Origin: Pseudovirgaria hyperparasitica
Lineage: Eukaryota; Ascomycota; Dothideomycetes; Acrospermales; Acrospermaceae
Assembly: GCF_010093815.1 (NCBI RefSeq)
Contig: NW_022985568.1
Coordinates: 208,201-272,200 of the forward strand
DNA length: 64,000 bases
Reading direction: 5' to 3'
Positions 24,275 to 40,870 of the stretch are shown here, piece by piece. The notes below the pieces were generated by a model. It saw nothing but the letters and a program-made list of their open reading frames with translations, was not told where the DNA came from and did not search any database. Each line of letters starts with the position of its first letter. The stretch's first letter is position 1. The position numbers and the translations under genes were made by a program.

Positions 24275-24347
24275 ACATAGAGTAATAATCCACTCCCCCC
24301 CCCCCCCCCCCCCAACATAGAGTAAAAATCCCCCCCCCCCCCCCCCT
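24275..24347. repeat. Imperfect duplication carrying two poly-C runs
   Basis: ACATAGAGTAATAATCC-ACT followed by 19 C (24295-24313), then ACATAGAGTAAAAATC running into 17 C (24330-24346). The unit is about 40 bp and is repeated twice. Run lengths may be unreliable in the assembly. Confidence 0.85.
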
Positions 24348-27300
24348 CCCCCTAAACTACCCTACCATACCTGACCTAACCTACCCTGGCACGGCAATTC
24401 CATCACCACCACGAGACACCAACGTGGCGGCGAGCAGGGCCGAGGCTGTATACTCGCCTATGAATGGACGCATCGGGGCGACAATGCAACGATGTGGTTT
24501 TCGCCTTTGTGCAGTTGTTGTGTAGTGGTCGTGGCATGGGCATGGTACTTACCGTCGAGGCGCTGTCCACCGACTGCTACCTACAGTACTCTACTGTAGG
24601 TGAGCTGCTGGGCTGCTGGGCTGCTGGGCAACTGGCTAACTGGGCGTGCACGTATGTAATTATTAGCCGCCAGACGTCAGCGACAAATACAAAAGTTACA
24701 ACTGCCTAGATGGTCCAACGCCCGCTTCTTCCGATCGCATGTCGCATGTCGCATGTCGCATCTTGAGTATCATCCTCACCGTCTACCCACCCCTACCTAC
24801 ATCCTGTTCCTATCTCCCTTCGAGGAGCCTGCATCTTCCTCCCCCAAATCATCCAAGAACGAGACTCGTCCATCGGCAAGCCACATTGCGGTACACGGCA
24901 ATTCGATCTGCTCACAATTCCACCCGTAGACGAACGTATCGCTGGCTTTTTCTTGGACCTGGTCGACTGCCGAGCGTCGTCAGCCCGCCCAATGCAGTAG
25001 TTGAGCCGGAATGAACTTTTGGAGGGGGGGAGAAATAAAAATGCTACGAGCTTTTCCCTCTTGCACTGGCTGGCCGAGGATCCCTTGCGCCCCCCATGGT
25101 ATAATGGTAATGGTCACTCGGATCTCCGCCGCTAACTGACATCCAAATCCCAACAGGCTGGGTCCTACTTGATCATCGGACTACTTGCTGGAACATCAAT
25201 CATGGCCCGTGTCTTTTATTCTACCCAAACCAAACCTACGCAGTGCTCACATTCTTGTTCGTGGCGATGACAGTCTTGGTCCTGCTCATCCAACCAACGC
25301 TTCTGTTTGACTGGCAGGATGCCTCCGACTCGGTCATGATAAGGGCCGTAGGATGCGCTCCGCCGCAGGGCTCGGGTATTATGGCGAACAGCCGTGGCCA
25401 AGGATCTCTCATCGTGAATCTGACTCTTATAATGGCAATTGGAACGGATCTATCCAAACTTGAGCAATCAGCGCTCGCAGGATTGTGTGATAGCGAGATG
25501 ACGCCTTTGCTAGTCTATCTGCTCTATAATGAGTGGCGTGGAGAGAGAAGCCAATCCAACGTGGCGGCGCATATGGAACCGTTGCAGCTGGTGTCATGAT
25601 CGTCCCGTCATGGCCAAACTTCGCATTCTGCACCCATGACGAGCAAATCGCATCGTGCTCATCCTCTTTTGCACCGAGCAGCCAGCTAATAATGCTAAGG
25701 CTTTTTTTATTCTAAAGAACAGCCTCGTTTCTGCGCATATATGTACAAGACTAAGTCACTGTTTGGTTTGCGGTACCTCGGCAGAACACTGCGTGGAAAC
25801 AGTCGGATCTGTTGGTCTTGAGACGTAGGTAGTGGACCATCGCCTACCTCTCTGTTTCAAGTGGAATGACGCTGCGCGGGCAGATGATGGGTTCACGTAG
25901 TATGAGTCCAGAACTCCGGAGCCATCGATCTAGTCTTGGCGCGCGGCCGAGGTATCTACCTACCTACCATCCACCCATTCTTAGCTCCTTGAAGCAAGCT
26001 CGCTAGTAGGAAGAGACGACGACTGGCGGACCCCACGACTTGAGATGTTGGAAGATGTTGCAAGTCGAGTTAGTTGGTGTATGTGTGTATATATGCAGAG
26101 TAAGTGTGAGATCTCTGTGGGTTGAGTGCGTCACGGTTGCAGTGGGAGGCAATATTAGGTATGTAAGCCTTGTCGTGTGCGCCTTCCTCTTCGTTTACAT
26201 CTTCTGCCTTCCCGAAAACGACAACCCAGAATTACGAGCGTTCCATGCATGCACATTACATTACCGGTGGGGCAAGGACAATTCCGTGGGGAAAAAGGCT
26301 GGTGCAGATTTGAGGGTTTAGGGGGGGGGGAGGGGGGTAGTGGTGGTGCGGATGAGGGATAAGGGATGAGGGTAGAGTATCACAATGAGGTAGTGACAAG
26401 ACAAAGTGGGTAGATCGGCACTGGCAGAACAGACAGGCGGGTAGGGGCATTTAGTGTAGAGAGGGGGGATCTGATCTCGCTTGCACGTCCAATCAGCGTT
26501 CCCGCTTTGGAGCTTCCCGGGGCTAGGCAACACTAGTCTCGGGGCATTAACGCTATTTAGAAGATTTGCAGCGCCTTCCCGCCTTTCGCCCATTGTTGTT
26601 TGTTGTCCATCGCTCACACTTCTACTCTTCTGTCCTTGTATCCGTCCAGCCTATTGCCTCTAACATGGAGTTTGCCGAATACGTTGACGAGCTCCGCGGC
26701 CTGAGTATGGAGAATTACAACAACACCCGTCTATGTCTTGTTTGTTATACACCATCATGCTCTATCATGCTCTCTACACTGACAATCGTCCTAGCTCTGC
26801 AAGATGGATGGGCGGCAGCAGTATATAGTACATTGCTGTCAGGCAGAACCGTTTAGACGTGGTACCGTGGTCAAACGGTTCAAGTGAACGAGTGATGGCA
26901 AACAAACAGCAACGACCGATTACTAGAAAGAGCTATAGTGCACTGCACTCTATGTAGTAGTTAGTGTGTGTAGTAGTGCTAACATCTTTAGCTTGCCTCC
27001 TCCCCCCTCCCCCCTCCCCCCCTCATCGACCCTCTAGTGAGTTTCTGCAGATATCATCCATCGCATCGCATCACATCTTATCATCCTTTCCACGTGGACC
27101 TGCATTTCATTCACTCTTCTCACTCCACGACCTCCAATCTCCTCAACACCATACGTCTATCACGGCTTTGCTGGACACAGCATTCCAAAAGAACGCTTGA
27201 CGATTTCTGCCACAAGACCACAGTCTCTGGACGTCCTACCGTGCCTCATCGCTGGTCCTAGCTCCTCCTTACAGTGCTGCCTCATTTCGTCAACGCGTGG

Positions 27301-28328
27301 TCTGGGATCTCTATTCTTCTCGTCAAACGCAAAGACTGCTGCGAGGTCTTCGTGGCCCAAACGCCAAGACCCAGGGTCCTGTCATTGATCGCGTTGACAT
27401 TATAAGCTTGAGGCTCGAGCTCACCCTGTCTGTGTCGGTGTCTGTGTCAGCATCACCATCGCCATCGGCTGTTTATCACGACTCCAGTCCATATTGTGAA
27501 ACCCTCTTATCCGGCCGGAGCTTTTTTGGTCTGACTGAGACTGCCAACCTACCCTGTTCACTCGCCCGTCCGTACATACATATTCTTCCGTTTGCTCTGT
27601 CCTTCACTCGTCAGGCTTGGGCGATCTGCGGTGCAGTATTGCCTGTCCTTGCCCCTGTCGCCAAACCCCTGTCTGTCCTGAACAACGGTCCTCCCTGGCC
27701 TCGCACTCGTTCAGAAAAGGGCGATAACCGCCGCCAGTATAGATTGACAGCCCGGGATACGAAGACAGAGAGCAAGGCTCGGAGACGCCTCCACTCCAGA
27801 AGCCAGACCCCCTGGCCCTCCCCCGAAGCATCGCAGAAACCTCGCGCTTCATCTCAGACTCAGCATCCCCGTCTCCATCTAAGCCTAACCGACTGTTGCC
27901 CCGTCTGCATTACCGTTCGTGCCGTTGTCATGAGAGTGTCATCCCTGCTCGCTACCCATTAACGGTCCGCAACTTCGACCTTGGCTCATCCCCAACTATC
28001 TCGACTGGGGTTCCCACTGTCTGACCCACCCCGCCGGCGACTCTGTGCCTTCGTCACTCCCTGTTAGTGAGAGAGACAGACACACAGAGAGAGAGAGCCT
28101 GCGCTTCTTGTCTGCCTACTATTACTTACCTGAGCTCGCTCCTCGTCAGCCCAGCCTCTTTACACCTCGATTTGTCTGCAACCTTTGTTTTCATATCCTG
28201 CTTTGCTGCGACTGGTTAGCCTTTGCTATCCCATTCCATCTCTGCTCCCTCATTGTGGCCATTTGCCACTCTCGCCTTGCACTACCACTGTATATTTTCT
28301 TTCTTGGGATTTTGATCACATACCGAGA

Positions 28329-29462
28329 ATGCAGTTGTCGACAATGCTCCACGGCACCGCCGAAAGGGACGGACATCGTCACTTTGTTGACTGTTGTTCA
28401 CAGCGCACATCCTCTCCGCACACACAGTCACGAACTCATCATCACTTACCACCACAACATGGACCAGCCTATCCACCACATTCCCATCCATACTCGCAGC
28501 ATGGCAACCACATTTACCAAAGAAGACCACAGTCTCCCCCGTCACCGCCTGTCGAGGATAACTCGAACAAGCCACTGCTCCCATCAATATCTAGTCTCCT
28601 CGGAATGGCTGATGGCGAGAGATCGGCTCCGCCAATGCCTGTGCATCGCTTTCCGGTACGCAGTTCACCAGAATCTTCTCCAACCAGCATGTACCAGAGT
28701 CCACAGCCGCATTTTCCACAACGATACCAGCCAGCTCCAGCTCCCGCTTCAGCGGAGATGCGAAGGGATCTTATCTCCATAGCCGTGAGCAGCCAGCAGA
28801 AGATGGACCATAGGATGAGGCTACCGCCTACCCCTCCCATGTACCCTGAGAAATTCACTGATGGTAACCACTCTCCTTCTACCGCCTCAACACATTCTTC
28901 CCTATCTTCACAGCCATATCACCTGAGTTCATTGAACAACATGGACCCTGAGCACCAACGGCAAGCCGACCAACGGACTCAACCGGCGAAAGAACCATCA
29001 GCACCATCAGTCTCGAGCGTCTCGCCTTATACTCAGGACCAAGCTTCCTCCTCTCCTGGCACAACATCCCCGGCCTCCTACTACTCCCCAGACTCTTCTT
29101 TCACACCCGCGAACGGCCTGTACTCGCAACGACCGTTGCCAACAGACTTTCCTCCTCCACCAGTAACAAGTACTGCCATCCCCTCATCCCCCGGAACTTC
29201 AAACCCATGGCAACACCATCACTACATCAGCACCAGCAGCGCCTCGGCCTTCCCACAGTCCCAGGACCGCTATATCTGCTCGACCTGCAACAAGGCGTTC
29301 TCGCGGCCCAGCAGTCTCCGCATTCACAGCCATAGCCATACCGGGGAGAAGCCGTACAAGTGCCCGCAGCCCGGATGCGGGAAGGCATTTAGTGTTCGGA
29401 GCAATATGAAGCGACATGAGCGCGGTTGCCATGCTGCGGCTAATGCTATTGCTGTATCATGA
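28329..29462 (+). CDS. C2H2 zinc-finger transcription factor, MtfA-like
   Basis: Single-exon, 377-aa regulator. The first ATG in the open frame is at 28329 (a second is at 28344); the frame is open further 5' but without ATG, so the start is the ATG or an upstream unseen exon. Residues about 69-92 carry [20 protein letters not shown], resembling a motif I recall near the N-terminus of Aspergillus MtfA. The middle is Pro/Ser/Gln-rich and disordered. Two C2H2 fingers lie at the C-terminus: finger 1 [21 protein letters not shown] (about 315-337) with the TGEKPYKC linker, and finger 2 [24 protein letters not shown] (about 343-367). The SRPSSLRIH and [14 protein letters not shown] strings are shared with the MtfA/FlbC kind of developmental and secondary-metabolism regulators, so FlbC-like is the alternative. 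Gene-poor DNA on both sides suggests large regulatory regions. Confidence 0.82.
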   Translation: MQLSTMLHGTAERDGHRHFVDCCSQRTSSPHTQSRTHHHLPPQHGPAYPPHSHPYSQHGNHIYQRRPQSPPSPPVEDNSNKPLLPSISSLLGMADGERSAPPMPVHRFPVRSSPESSPTSMYQSPQPHFPQRYQPAPAPASAEMRRDLISIAVSSQQKMDHRMRLPPTPPMYPEKFTDGNHSPSTASTHSSLSSQPYHLSSLNNMDPEHQRQADQRTQPAKEPSAPSVSSVSPYTQDQASSSPGTTSPASYYSPDSSFTPANGLYSQRPLPTDFPPPPVTSTAIPSSPGTSNPWQHHHYISTSSASAFPQSQDRYICSTCNKAFSRPSSLRIHSHSHTGEKPYKCPQPGCGKAFSVRSNMKRHERGCHAAANAIAVS

Positions 29463-32400
29463 GAATCGAAGCAGTCAAACACATTGTCTTTATTACAATA
29501 TGCTCTGGCGTTTACCGGGGAACAGTTGAGAGACAGCGCCATATTCGCGCATCAGGGCTGCGTGCGGCCTTCTTTCTGAATTTTTTTTTTCGCTTTATAC
29601 CAATCTTCTTTGCACGGAGACGGCGTTTGGTCAGTGGACTGGACTAGAGGATTTTGGGGCAGCAGTTGACTGTGTGTGTGTATGTGGCATATCACAGGCG
29701 TTTCATTGTTCCTAAAGGGAATGATCAGGTTGTTCTTGACCATGTCATAGAGGGAGAATGATGCTTCTACTACTACTAGGGTTACATGGTATTGTCTTGG
29801 TTTGGTTTAGAGGGCCGGCAGGCAGGCAGGCACCATACGCCGACGAACGAACGGACAGCGACGAGGAAGACAACAAAAAACAACCTGTACATTAGCTACC
29901 CATCATGGAAGCAAGGAATTGGTGGACATGGGCGGTAGGGGGTTGGAATTTGGGGGGAGGGGAAAGACTCGTCTGTCTTGACCTTTCCTGATATCAATGA
30001 CTATGACATGTAATAGATGACATTGACAATGACATAAGACATGTAAAGAGGATGATGGTGATGTGCATAATATGTACAATTGTAACTCTTTAATTTCTGA
30101 TTCTCGAGTCTGTGTTATGTGTTACAGTGATGTCGATATGAGAGTTTTTCTCGGCCCGGACGCTTTTTGTTCTTCCATTTCATAGTACTGCACTACTGTA
30201 CTATGTGCTATCACTGTACTATGCTGCCCTGGCAGAACAACCTACTCCTCAGACATAAGACTGACCAGACAAAAGCAATCTTTCCCCGCCACGCACGCAT
30301 CTGCGAACCCGCTAGCCTTTCCTTTACTCTCTCCTACTGTATGTTGGTAGATGCAGACCACCGTCTTCGGCCCTGCCTCCCTCCCAAAGCCTCCTTCCCG
30401 TAGATCGTTCACGAGTTGTCAGACTGAGCTTCTGATCCTCACTTGGTGGGTTGGAATGGATGGGTACAAAACGACGATGAACACCTCGGAGCCATGTCCG
30501 ATGAGCGCGTGTCCCTGGCATAACGACTAGACTTGAATGGCTGTGGTTGACTGCGATACCCCCGCGGCGAAAGATGGATGGCCCTCTGTCATGGAATGTT
30601 TAGACTTTGGGTCCGGATACGCTTTTCAGATGTGTTTATGTGTGTATGCTAAGATTATAGCGTAGGGAATGTGGAATCGTTGGGTTTTGTGTAGGGTATG
30701 GGAATGTATGGTGTTTGAGGGGTGTGTTTGTTTGTTGTTTGGTCTGCTTGCTTCATTGCTTCATTGCTTCACTGCTTGTCTGCACTGCTTGTTTGTATGC
30801 CGCTCTATCCATCCTTTCTCATCATGTCTCACGCGAGCAGCTGAATGCATGATAACTGCATATACACATTGCCCAACTCACTCCATACACACATACACAC
30901 GCATACAACATCCCATACACACAACCCACCTCGCCCACCACCCCTCCAGGCCCACCTCAGACGAGCCCACCCGTCAACACGGGAAATCCGAACATCATTC
31001 GACATATACACACAGGCACACATAACAATTAATTATCCAATTCACTCCGCGGTTGTTGAAACCCACCCTCCCCACAAATGCACACACGCACACACACGCA
31101 CTATGTTTGACGATTGATGCTGGCGTGTGTGTGTGTGCGTGCGTTGTACCGTGCTGTTGGGAGGTTTATCATCATTACGTCCGAAGTTTTGCCCTGAGGA
31201 GGGAGGGAGGATGGATGGATGGATGGACAGTTACTGCATTTGGCGTGCTTCTGTGTCGTAGAGCAGTACTGGCCTGTGTTCGTATCCATATCCGCACTCA
31301 CACTCGTAGCCAGATCCACGCTCACATCCACACCCACACTCATATCCACACTCATACTCGCGTCCATATCCACACTCACATCCACAACCACATCCACAAC
31401 TCCACCCCTCAACAACACCACCCCTCAACAACACCACCCACCAAGACCAACAAATGCCAACCCCCCTTCTCCTCAGCCTCTGCCCAACACCCAATCCATG
31501 CCTGCCATCATTCTAAACCCTAGCCCTCACACTCACCAATACATCCCCACGAACCAACACCCACACATCCAACCCAACAAACTATCCAACAACCATCCAA
31601 CCCACCATACCGTTCCATCTCGTTTTCGCTAACTCAACCCCTGCCCATACACTTCCTGGACACGGCCTGGATGAGATCATGTTGCTGTTCTATCACTTTG
31701 CCATCACAGTATACTACATTGCCATTGCCATTCCATTGCAGCCTCGACGCGCGGACATCGAGTCCCGTCGCTTCGAGTCGATGCACACATACATACATAC
31801 ATATATATACATACTCCCGAACTATACCCAGCGCACCAATCGCACATTTCCCATTCCCCAATTTACATCCCCCTCGCGGTTCCGTAAGTATGGACGACGC
31901 ACAACCTACCTTCTGCACCTACGCTACCGCATGCGAACGCTTGGCGAGGTTGCATGAATAGGAAGAGTCGGTAGCCAAGACGCTGGGCGAGGTTATGAGG
32001 TGGTGGTGTCTTGTCACTCTGTGTGTGTGTGTGTGATGGCTCCGAGTCCTTGGGCACGGGTATGGCTATGTGTATGTGTACATGTGTGTGTGTGTGTGTA
32101 CGCAGGTACATGTATACCGTATATGTGCGCACAAAACTCTACAGTCACCTCGCCTCGCCTCATCTCCCACCCAACCCAAGCCCCAAAGCGGAGTTTCCCC
32201 TTTTCACTAAGAAGAACTAGGTCTACTAGGGGATGCCGGACTCTTGGGGAAGGGGCGTTCCGAGGGATTGGTGCTGGCTGGGCTGGATTGGATTGATGGA
32301 CAGAATGGATAGGCTTGATTGAGAGGGAGAGAGTATTAAAATGATCAGACCATGACCGACACCGATTGCTCGTGTAAAACTCGGGCATCATCCCAGCCCT

Positions 32401-33279
32401 AATTAACTACAGTACAGTGACCCCGACATACCATAATAGCTCCTGCAATCGGGCACATCACACATCACACATCACATCACATCACATCACAAGGCGGGCA
32501 GGCGGGCGATCGACGCACCTCCTCCGTAGTTCCCGACCGACGGGAAAGTAATCAACTAAACCAGCCCAAAAAGAACCACGATGAAACAACGAACCTTTTT
32601 CCGACAATAGATAATTAGACCCCCAAAGAAGCGGGGGACATTTTCGTCGGCTCACGAAATCCTTTCACACACACAAGACTCGTATCCATCTATTTCCTTG
32701 ACGGGACGATCAGGGAAAAAAAAGGGCTTACTCAACGCCTCAATTTCAAGCCACATACACACACATACACACACAAACACACACACCTAGCCCCCTCCTC
32801 CCCCTTTCGTATTTTCGTATCTGTGTATTCCGAACACGAGCTACGGATGGATGTGAGACAACAGCTACACATCATCCACTCTAGCTAGCCTCCGGCGGGC
32901 GAAGATTAGCGAGACGAGGCGGGGCGAGGCGAGGCGATGGGATGGGATGTGTGTGATCTGATGTGATCTGATGTGATTAGTGACGGATGATGTGAGACTC
33001 TGTGCCTCAGGCATACATACATACACACACTACTGTAATTATATCGATTTAATTGATTACAGCCTTGCAGCCTTGCAGCCTTGCAAGGTCGCTCGCTCGC
33101 TCGGTACGTACCTACCCAGTTCGGTCCCCGGCGCTAGCTCTGCGCGGACCGACGCGCTTTCCCTGCGTCGCATCGGGTATCGCGTCTCCGTCCACTGTCG
33201 TCGTTTCATCGTCTTTCTGTAGCTATACACACACACACACACGCACGCACGCATACACACTTCACACGCACATATCCCC
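29463..33279. other. 3.8-kb gene-poor stretch rich in simple repeats
   Basis: No convincing gene. Contains GT/CA tracts (around 31085-31140, 32020-32100, 32755-32790, 33230-33260), a hexamer-based array at 31281-31405, an ATCAC tract about 32458-32490, GGCGA/TGGGA and TGATC repeats about 32915-32985, and three copies of CAGCCTTG at 33060-33085 just before the aldehyde dehydrogenase. Long frames here arise from the repeats. Confidence 0.55.
31281..31405. repeat. Imperfect ATCCAC/ACTCAT hexamer array
   Basis: About 125 bp of variants of ATCCAC, ACTCAT and ACTCAC, followed at about 31406-31441 by two copies of CCCCTCAACAACACCA. The periodicity keeps several frames open without coding character. 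Confidence 0.8.
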
Positions 33280-35405
33280 ATGGACGTACTCACCGCACTC
33301 GCGTCCCGTGTCAACGACACCGACGTCTCGACGCTTCTACACCTCGCCGCGCCGGCGCTAGTCACGGGCTTCGCGCTACTCGTTGTCGTCGTGGTGGTGC
33401 GTCGATGGTCGCAGGCCGCAGCTGAGGCGGGAGTGCGGTACAGCGTGCCGGTGCCGGAGCAGGCGAGGGAAGGGTGGAAAGGGGACGTGCTAGAGAAGCC
33501 TGGGATCAAGGTATGTATGTTTCTGTCTGTCCTCTTGTTGTGCGGGTGGGATGATGTATAATTAAGATGTGGTGAGGGCGGATAAAGGGGGTGAAAAGGG
33601 GCGCTCACGTGATTGGCAGGTTGAAGGCAGCGAGGCCATACAGTGTTATTGTCCTGCGAATGGGCGGTTGCTGGGACGGATCGAGCCTGATACGCGGGCG
33701 GATATCGATAGGGCGGTGGAGAGGGCGGAGGCGGCGCAGAGGGAGTGGAGGACGACGACGTTTGCGCAGCGGAGGCGGGTGTTGAGGAGTATGCTGAGGT
33801 ATGGTGGAGGAAGTCATGATCTTCAGAGGTGGAGGATTTTAGACAGGTGCTGACGTGTTATGAACAGGTTTCTGCTGGATAATCAGGATACGCTGGCCAC
33901 AGTTGCGTGCCTTGATTCTGGGAAGACCCGGATCGACGCGCTGTTTGGGGAGATTCTCGTTACGGCGGAGAAGCTCAAGTGGGTGATTGATCATGGCGAG
34001 AGGGCGCTCAGGCCGGAGCGTCGACCGACGAACTTCCTCATGTTTTACAAGAAGAACGAGGTCCGATGGGAGCCGTTGGGTGTTGTGGCTGCTTGTGTCA
34101 GCTGGAAGTGAGTCTCTTCTCTACACTTGTCATGCTCTTCTGAATGTTAATGTACGACGCCAGCTATCCCGTGAGCAACCTCACTCCGCCACTCTACTAC
34201 CCCTATTCCACCCACTGACTCTACCCCAGTTCCACAACCTCATCAGTCCCGTCATATCGTCACTCTTCGCTGGCAATGCCATTGTCGTCAAGGGCTCCGA
34301 GCAGACCGCCTGGTCCTCTGCCTACTTCGCCTCCGTTGCAAAACACGCCCTGATCGCCTGCGGTCATTCCCCCGAGCTCGTCCAGTCCGTCACCTGCTGG
34401 CCCGACGTCGCACCACACCTCACCTCCCACCCAGGCATCGCACACATCACCTTCATCGGCTCCCGACCCGTCGCCTTCCACGTCGCCGCCTCCGCCGCAT
34501 CAGCCCTCATCCCCACCGTCATCGAGCTCGGCGGCAAAGACCCTGCCATCGTCCTCGACGACGCCGCCCCAGACCTCTCCCGCATCATCCCCATCCTCAT
34601 GCGCGGCACCTTCCAATCCGCAGGCCAAAACTGCATCGGCATCGAACGCATCATCGCCCAGCCCGCCATCCACGACAAAATCCTCTCCGCCGTCCTCCCG
34701 CTCATCAAATCCCTCAACCAAGGCTCCGCCCTCGACAACCCGCCCTCCGCCCCCGCAATCGACCTCGGCGCCTCCATCTCCCCATCCTCCTTCCCAGCCC
34801 TCCAAGCCCTCATCGCCGAAGCCATCGCCGACGGCGCAACCCTCCACACCGGCGGCAACCCCTACTCCCACCCATCCCACCCAAAAGGCCACTACTTCGC
34901 CCCAACCCTACTCTCAAACGTCACTCCCTCCATGCGCATCGCCCGCACCGAACTCTTCGCCCCAGTAATGCTCCTCCTCCGCGCCCCGACCCCCGCCGCC
35001 GCCCTCGCCGCCGCAAACGCAACCCCCTACGCCCTCGGCGCCAGCATCTTCGGCCGCTGCCCCCGCGTCCTCGCCGACTTGACCGACGGTATATCCGCCG
35101 GCATGGTCAGCGTCAACGACTTCGCCGCCTACTACGCCGTGCAGCTGCCCTTTGGCGGCGTGCGCGGCAGTGGCTACGGCCGTTTCGCCGGTGCGGAGGG
35201 CCTGCGCGGCGTGTGTAATGTTAAGAGTGTTTGTGTTGATCGTTGGCCGTCGGTGCTGCGGACGGCGATTCCGTCGGTGCTGGGCATGCCGGGAGGTGCG
35301 GGTGCGGCGCGCATGTGGGAGTTTGGCAAGGGGGTTGTGGAGGTTGGGTATGGGGAGAGCTTGGGGCGGAGGGTGAGGGGTGTGAGGCGGTTTTTGGGCG
35401 TTTGA
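33280..35405 (+). CDS. Membrane-anchored aldehyde dehydrogenase (Msc7-type)
   Basis: NAD(P)-dependent aldehyde dehydrogenase of the fungal Msc7 branch, likely ER-anchored by an N-terminal transmembrane helix (residues about 28-42, ALVTGFALLVVVVVV). Five exons: 33280-33510, 33620-33798, 33868-34107, 34164-34170 and 34230-35405, total 610 aa. Exon 4 is only 7 nt (C TAT CCC); without it the conserved WNYPFHN cannot be formed and the frame is lost. Motifs: CVSWNYPFHNLISPV, VIELGGKDPAIVL with the general-base Glu, and FQSAGQNCIGIERI with the nucleophilic Cys. The C-terminus is FGGVRGSGYGRFAG followed by about 75 residues. Codons are C-rich from about 34190 to 35085 and turn G-rich from about 35150 to the stop and beyond. 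It converges on the AROM gene with about 500 bp between stops. Confidence 0.93.
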
Positions 35406-35908
35406 GTGTGGGGTGGTGGGTGCTGTGAGGGGGATGTGGTGGGGAGGAGAAGAGGGGGTTGGGGAATTGGAGGTGTGGGAGAGAAGGAGAGGGATATGGG
35501 AGAAAAGGAGAGGGATGTGGGAGAAAAGGAGAAGGTCATGGCGGTGGTATATTGTATATCATTGCCACCAAGACGGACACGAGGATATAGCCACGACTAT
35601 ACACGCAGTCCTTTGATCTCGAGTAGAAAAGGGGGGGGGGAACATGAACAACCAAACGATTTTAGAGGTATATGTATGTATAGAGGATATGGTAGACAGA
35701 TACCAAGCCAGCGATGGAAGAGGCCATGGACATATACTGCCGACAGTGGTGTCCTACCGTGCACAGCTACAACACAACGCGTCGGCCAGACCGACCCAGT
35801 CCCTCACCATCATCCAGCCCCTGAACACAATCATCAAGCCAAGCAATAATTCTTTTTCGCCCCTGCCGCGGACGCCAAAACAAGTGCCTCGTGAACAGTA
35901 GCGTCTTT
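35406..35908. other. Intergenic between convergent ALDH and AROM genes
   Basis: Begins with a strongly G-rich patch on the plus strand (35406-35540), a continuation of the ALDH 3' composition. No gene seen; probable overlapping 3' UTRs. Confidence 0.5.
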
Positions 35909-40782
<4,874 letters not shown>

Positions 40783-40810
40783 CTACGTAAAGAACCCTAA
40801 AGGCTCGAAA

Positions 40811-40829
40811 TCAATTGTTGAACAATTGA
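40811..40829. repeat. Perfect 19-bp palindrome next to the AROM start
   Basis: TCAATTGTT-G-AACAATTGA: nine-base arms around one central G, 35 bp upstream of the AROM ATG. The symmetry fits a site for a dimeric DNA-binding protein better than an RNA hairpin because the loop is one base. Confidence 0.85.
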
Positions 40830-40863
40830 GGGTATGCGAGCGACGCCGTCAAATTATAGAAAG

Positions 40864-40870
40864 TGACTCA
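40864..40870. promoter_or_regulatory. Gcn4/CpcA-type site TGACTCA upstream of AROM
   Basis: Exact TGACTCA about 88-94 bp upstream of the AROM ATG. This is the consensus bound by Gcn4 and its filamentous homologues CpcA/CPC1 in general amino-acid control, which is known to include aromatic biosynthesis. Assignment rests on exact match plus position. Confidence 0.65.

Larger units (their letters stand above)
16619..28328. other. 11.7-kb gene-free stretch with simple repeats
   Basis: No frame here has recognisable protein motifs, an ATG in good context and splice continuity together. Contents seen: (ACTAT)n about 17183-17206; a TGCAGATAC minisatellite (18609-18743) with scattered diverged copies; a (CA)n tract about 23750-23770; two poly-C runs (24295-24313, 24330-24346); and CT-rich, GA/CA-bearing leader-like sequence from about 27000 to 28300, which may be the long 5' leader and promoter of the zinc-finger gene. 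A frame at 25110-25599 contains a hydrophobic segment but has no usable start. Possible non-coding RNA or extended regulatory sequence; nothing direct shows either. Confidence 0.5.

Noticed and set aside
24350-24390. CTACCCTACC/CCTAACCTACCC string near the poly-C runs as an interstitial telomere
   Set aside because: Does not keep the TTAGGG/CCCTAA unit and is only loosely repetitive.
25085-25180. tRNA-like look around GGTATAATGGTAATGG
   Set aside because: The A-box-like string is present but no B-box (GGTTCRANNCC) or closing acceptor stem follows at the right distance.
25110-25599. 163-codon open frame with a hydrophobic segment (VLTFLFVAMTVLVLLIQP)
   Set aside because: No in-frame ATG in the N-terminal half, no splice support and no recognised family; a few frames of this length are expected by chance in this window.
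27297-27962. 221-codon plus-strand frame upstream of the zinc-finger gene
   Set aside because: Begins without ATG, Ser/Arg/Pro-rich composition typical of CT-rich non-coding leader, no domain.
28185-28328. Upstream extension of the zinc-finger frame by 48 codons
   Set aside because: The extension contains no ATG, so it cannot be the start unless an unseen upstream exon joins in.
16619-33279. Possible transposon graveyard or RIP-mutated DNA in the gene-poor blocks
   Set aside because: No terminal repeats, no transposase or reverse-transcriptase motifs, and no strong AT enrichment were seen by eye.
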